Shown here: one piece after another, positions 61,475 through 64,000 of the stretch
How positions within the stretch are numbered: the stretch's first letter is position 1
Layout of the letters: each line of letters opens with the position of its first letter
DNA from: Micromonospora zamorensis
GTDB lineage: Bacteria; Actinomycetota; Actinomycetes; Mycobacteriales; Micromonosporaceae
NCBI RefSeq assembly: GCF_900090275.1
Contig: NZ_LT607755.1
Coordinates: 2,976,001-3,040,000 of the forward strand
Reading direction: 5' to 3'
DNA: 64,000 nucleotides
Translations under genes and position numbers: made by a program
The notes under the pieces: generated by a model
The model's database searches: none
Seen by the model: only the letters and a program-made list of their open reading frames with translations
Told to the model about the DNA's origin: nothing

Positions 61475-62419
61475 GCCGCTGGCGTACAGGTAGGCCAGGG
61501 CGTCGGCCGGGTCGGGTTGCGGGCTGGCCAGGGCGAAACGCACGGCCGCGTCGAGGGTTTCCTCGACCTCGGCGTCCACTGCGGCACGGTCGACGTCGGA
61601 GAGGCGCTCACCCTGGATACGCACCGGGTCGCGGGCCCGACCCCGGGTCACCTCGTCGGGCGGGCGGTAGTCGAGGCGTACCGCGTGCTCGAAGGTGTGG
61701 TGGACGTCGAAGCGGTAGGTACGGGCCTCGATCAGCTCGGGACCGCCGCCGGCGCGCATCCGGTCGACGGCGGCGGCCGCGGCGACGCGTACCGTCTCGG
61801 GGTCCTGGCCGTCGACCTGGACGGCCGGGACGCCGAACGCGGCGGCCCGGCCGGTGATGCTGCCGGCCACCGCGCCGGCGACCGGCATGGTGGTGGCGTA
61901 GCCGTTGTTCTCGCAGACGAACAGCACCGGCACCCGCCAGAGCGCGGCCAGGTTGAACGCCTCCAGCAGCATCCCCTCGTTGACCGCGCCGTCGCCGAAG
62001 AAGCTCACCCCGACGGTGTCGCGCCCCCGATGGCGGTGGGCCCAGACCGCACCCGTGATGATCGCCCCGGAGGCCCCCACGATCGCGTTGGCGCCGAGCA
62101 CGCCGAGGCTGAAGTCGGCGGCGTGCATCGAACCGCCCCGCCCGGCGTTGAGGCCGGTGACCCGACCGCACAGCTCGGCGAGCATCCGGGTCGGGTCCGC
62201 GCCCCGGGCCAGGACGTGCCCGTGTCCGCGATGGGTGCCGGCGATCACGTCGTCGGCACCCAGGGCGGCGCAGACGCCGGCGGCGATCCCCTCCTGACCG
62301 AGGTACGGGTGGATGCCGCCGACGATCTGCCCGCCGTGGACCAGCTCCACCGCCCGTTCCTCGAACCGGCGGATCAGCCGGACCGTGCGGTAGAGCCGGA
62401 CCGGGTCGGCGTCGGTCAC
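61448..62419 (-). CDS. TPP-dependent 2-oxoacid dehydrogenase E1 alpha-like subunit
   Basis: 323 residues, typical of acetoin/pyruvate dehydrogenase alpha subunits. The TPP-binding motif is complete ([17 protein letters not shown] through [11 protein letters not shown]). Other landmarks are [26 protein letters not shown] and [10 protein letters not shown]. With the beta subunit it would decarboxylate a 2-oxo acid to an enamine-TPP intermediate. GTG at 62419 overlaps the DUF3050 gene stop and follows AAGGGA. Its final nine codons including the stop are the unit of the tandem repeat that follows. Confidence 0.9.
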   Translation of the reverse strand: MTDADPVRLYRTVRLIRRFEERAVELVHGGQIVGGIHPYLGQEGIAAGVCAALGADDVIAGTHRGHGHVLARGADPTRMLAELCGRVTGLNAGRGGSMHAADFSLGVLGANAIVGASGAIITGAVWAHRHRGRDTVGVSFFGDGAVNEGMLLEAFNLAALWRVPVLFVCENNGYATTMPVAGAVAGSITGRAAAFGVPAVQVDGQDPETVRVAAAAAVDRMRAGGGPELIEARTYRFDVHHTFEHAVRLDYRPPDEVTRGRARDPVRIQGERLSDVDRAAVDAEVEETLDAAVRFALASPQPDPADALAYLYASGMTARTGGG

Positions 62420-63207
62420 GCCGGTCCCTTGATGGCGGCGAGGATGTCGTCCCAGAGTCGGGCCCGGGCGGTGAGGGCGGTGTTGACCGTGTCGGCGCAC
62501 TCCTGCCACTTGGTGTCGTCGTCGCCGCACAGGTCGGCGAGCATCTGCATGGCCATCGGGGTGTGCTGTTCGCCGTCGACCTCGATGTGCCGCTCCAGGT
62601 AGTCGACGAACGTGTGCAACCGGTTGCTGCGCTCGTTGACCGAGACGACCTGCGTGAACATGTCCGGGATGAGGTCCTCACGACCGAACGCGAAGGCCGC
62701 CGCCTGGCAGTGCACCGGTGTCGACTCGATGATCCGCCAGGTGGTGGCGGCGAACCTCGCCGACGCGGCCGGCACCCCGGCCTCGGTGAGCGCGTCGGTC
62801 ACCGGCCGGCCGGCGCGCAGCAGGTCGACGAGGGCGTTCACGGCCGTGGTGTCCGCGCCGGCCTCGACCATGCCCTGCACGTACAGCTCGAAGTGGCTGA
62901 TGTAGCCGCCGCCCAGCTCGTCGCTCTCCTCGACCATGACGATGTCGTTGATGAGGCGGCGGCTGCCGGTCGGGCCGGTCGGGATCCACGGCACGGTGAC
63001 GCAGGTCAGCTGCCGTTGCAACGACTTCAGCAGGGACATGAAGTCCCAGACCGCGAAGACGTGGTGCTGCATGAAGGTGACCAGCGCCTCATGGGTGTCC
63101 AGGTTGGCGTAGAGCGGGTGCTTGACCACCACGTCACGGCGGTCGGTCACCGCCTTTTCCAGCCGTTCGATGCCCGGGTGGGTCCTACCCCAGTCGTAGC
63201 GTGACAT
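62416..63207 (-). CDS. DUF3050 heme-oxygenase-like diiron protein
   Basis: 263 residues, matching DUF3050 along its length: [20 protein letters not shown], then VEESDELGG and [10 protein letters not shown]. The all-helical heme-oxygenase-like fold and its acid/His positions suggest a diiron site (HDO superfamily): His48/49, Glu93/94, His105, His166, Glu177, His207 and Asp211 are candidates. Characterised HDO relatives (UndA, BesC, SznF type) do oxidative C-C or C-N cleavage or N-oxygenation. The role of DUF3050 itself is unknown to me. It abuts the dioxygenase gene by 1 base and overlaps E1 alpha by GTGA. Confidence 0.85.
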   Translation of the reverse strand: MSRYDWGRTHPGIERLEKAVTDRRDVVVKHPLYANLDTHEALVTFMQHHVFAVWDFMSLLKSLQRQLTCVTVPWIPTGPTGSRRLINDIVMVEESDELGGGYISHFELYVQGMVEAGADTTAVNALVDLLRAGRPVTDALTEAGVPAASARFAATTWRIIESTPVHCQAAAFAFGREDLIPDMFTQVVSVNERSNRLHTFVDYLERHIEVDGEQHTPMAMQMLADLCGDDDTKWQECADTVNTALTARARLWDDILAAIKGPA

Positions 63208-63208
63208 G

Positions 63209-64000
63209 TCAGCCTCCCTGTTGGGCGCGGTGGCGCCAGATGACCGGGCAGTAGTCGGGGTCCGCGTAGTCGGGCCGCCCCTCGTGGGTGCGGCGGACCA
63301 GCACGTCGTGGTTGTACGCGGCGAGCGTGCCGTCGGAGAGCGGATACTCCCGCCAGGCGTTGTCGCCGTCCTGCAGGTGCAGCGAGATCGCCTGTCGGGG
63401 GCGACCGCTGACGTTGGGGCCGCTGCCGTGATAGGTGCGGCAGTGGTGGAAGCTCACGTGTCCCTTGGGGATCACCATGGGGATCTTGCGGATCTCCGCG
63501 CCGTTGTACGCGGCGTTCTCGGCCAGCATCTCCTCCAGCTGGCTGCGGTCCCGGTCGGCGAAGTGCCGCACCACTGTGTCGTCGGCGCCGATTTCCTTCC
63601 ACCGGTGCGAGCCGTCGACCATGGTGATGGTGCCCATCTCCTCCCCACAGTCGTGGAACGGGATGAACGCGGTGAGCATCTTCTCCGACGACGAGGACGC
63701 CCAGTAGTGCTTGTCGAAGTGCCAGGGCACGATGTTGCTCGGCTCGCCGGAGATCGGCGGCTTGTAGATCAGCGTGGACTGGAAGACCCGGATCTCGTCG
63801 GCCTGGGCGAGCCGGGCCGCCACCGCCCCGACCAGCGGCTTACGCAGGATCGCGCCCAGCCCGTCGTGCTCGTGGTGGACGTAGTCGTTGTGCCGTTGCA
63901 CCGGCCCCGACGACGGCTCCCAGTAGGCCAGCTTCGGGGGCCGCACCGGCAACCGCCGGTCCCGCTCACCGTCGTAGTAGCGCTGCGCGGCGGCGGCGAG
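63209..64000 (-). CDS. PhyH-type Fe(II)/2-oxoglutarate dioxygenase, 5' end outside window
   Basis: 264 residues are visible and the frame stays open to the right edge, so the N-terminus is missing. The iron facial triad is seen in [10 protein letters not shown] (His-x-Asp) and [15 protein letters not shown] (distal His, then the 2-oxoglutarate-binding Arg). The cupin core includes [16 protein letters not shown] and MVDGSHRW. Relatives hydroxylate, halogenate or desaturate small molecules, often in natural product pathways. It is upstream of the DUF3050 gene with a 1-base gap, so all five genes to 59069 are one operon. Confidence 0.85.
   Translation of the reverse strand, partial: LAAAAQRYYDGERDRRLPVRPPKLAYWEPSSGPVQRHNDYVHHEHDGLGAILRKPLVGAVAARLAQADEIRVFQSTLIYKPPISGEPSNIVPWHFDKHYWASSSSEKMLTAFIPFHDCGEEMGTITMVDGSHRWKEIGADDTVVRHFADRDRSQLEEMLAENAAYNGAEIRKIPMVIPKGHVSFHHCRTYHGSGPNVSGRPRQAISLHLQDGDNAWREYPLSDGTLAAYNHDVLVRRTHEGRPDYADPDYCPVIWRHRAQQGG

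Overview
High-GC (roughly 70%) chromosomal DNA of a filamentous actinomycete, most likely Micromonospora or a close relative in Micromonosporaceae. The signs are strong G/C third-position bias, frequent GTG starts, an Lsr2 gene, an Asp23/AmaP envelope-stress cluster, an actinobacterial Pecanex-like secreted protein, a CTTGAG-type HspR box in front of lon, and dispersed long perfect hairpins of the kind scattered through such genomes. No rRNA, tRNA, CRISPR array, IS element or prophage was seen.

Layout. 1-3.2 kb: a partial unknown gene, a PEP mutase-family gene coupled to a degenerate P450, and an ArsR-type regulator facing a secreted GH43 glycosidase across a palindromic operator. 5.7-9.9 kb: a glycine-rich protein, a 2'-5' RNA ligase-like protein, a DesK-type kinase with a frameshifted NarL-type regulator, and a polytopic membrane protein. 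10-20.4 kb: housekeeping and stress genes (DEAD-box helicase, DoxX, Lon, Mn catalase, a second two-component pair, Lsr2, a Pecanex-like protein, a putative nuclease-fold protein). 20.7-26.5 kb: Asp23/DUF6286 and AmaP, a metal-receptor protein, TerC, FKBP, STAS and an SMP-30-like protein. 26.6-33.5 kb: an L,D-transpeptidase lipoprotein, a Tat-exported sugar isomerase followed by a secreted PQQ-type sugar dehydrogenase, and a beta-helix protein. 33.6-37.8 kb: a branched-chain 2-oxoacid dehydrogenase operon (E1a-E1b-E2) with a divergent Lrp regulator. 37.8-38.6 kb: a mosaic of duplicated gene fragments around a small membrane protein. 38.5-44.3 kb: LigD polymerase, histidine phosphatase, NnrD, hemerythrin, SDR, and glyA behind a ZTP riboswitch.

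44.4-53.8 kb looks like specialised metabolism. A tight minus-strand operon (P450, alpha/beta hydrolase, hydroxymandelate-oxidase-like enzyme, HpgT-like aminotransferase) could turn an alpha-hydroxy acid into an alpha-amino acid of arylglycine type. Beyond a secreted SGNH esterase lies a coupled AMP-ligase/MFS pair. 54.5-59 kb holds two paralogous exported trypsin-fold proteins in which all three catalytic residues are replaced, one with LDTR-type repeats and one with a ricin-type lectin region, with an SGNH hydrolase between them.

59-64 kb, running off the right edge, is the best candidate for an undescribed system. It is a fully coupled minus-strand operon of a PhyH-type Fe/2OG dioxygenase, a DUF3050 heme-oxygenase-like diiron protein, a two-subunit TPP-dependent E1 without E2/E3, and an ATP-grasp-like ligase. 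A triplicated 27-bp unit at the E1a/E1b junction creates two nine-codon minicistrons.
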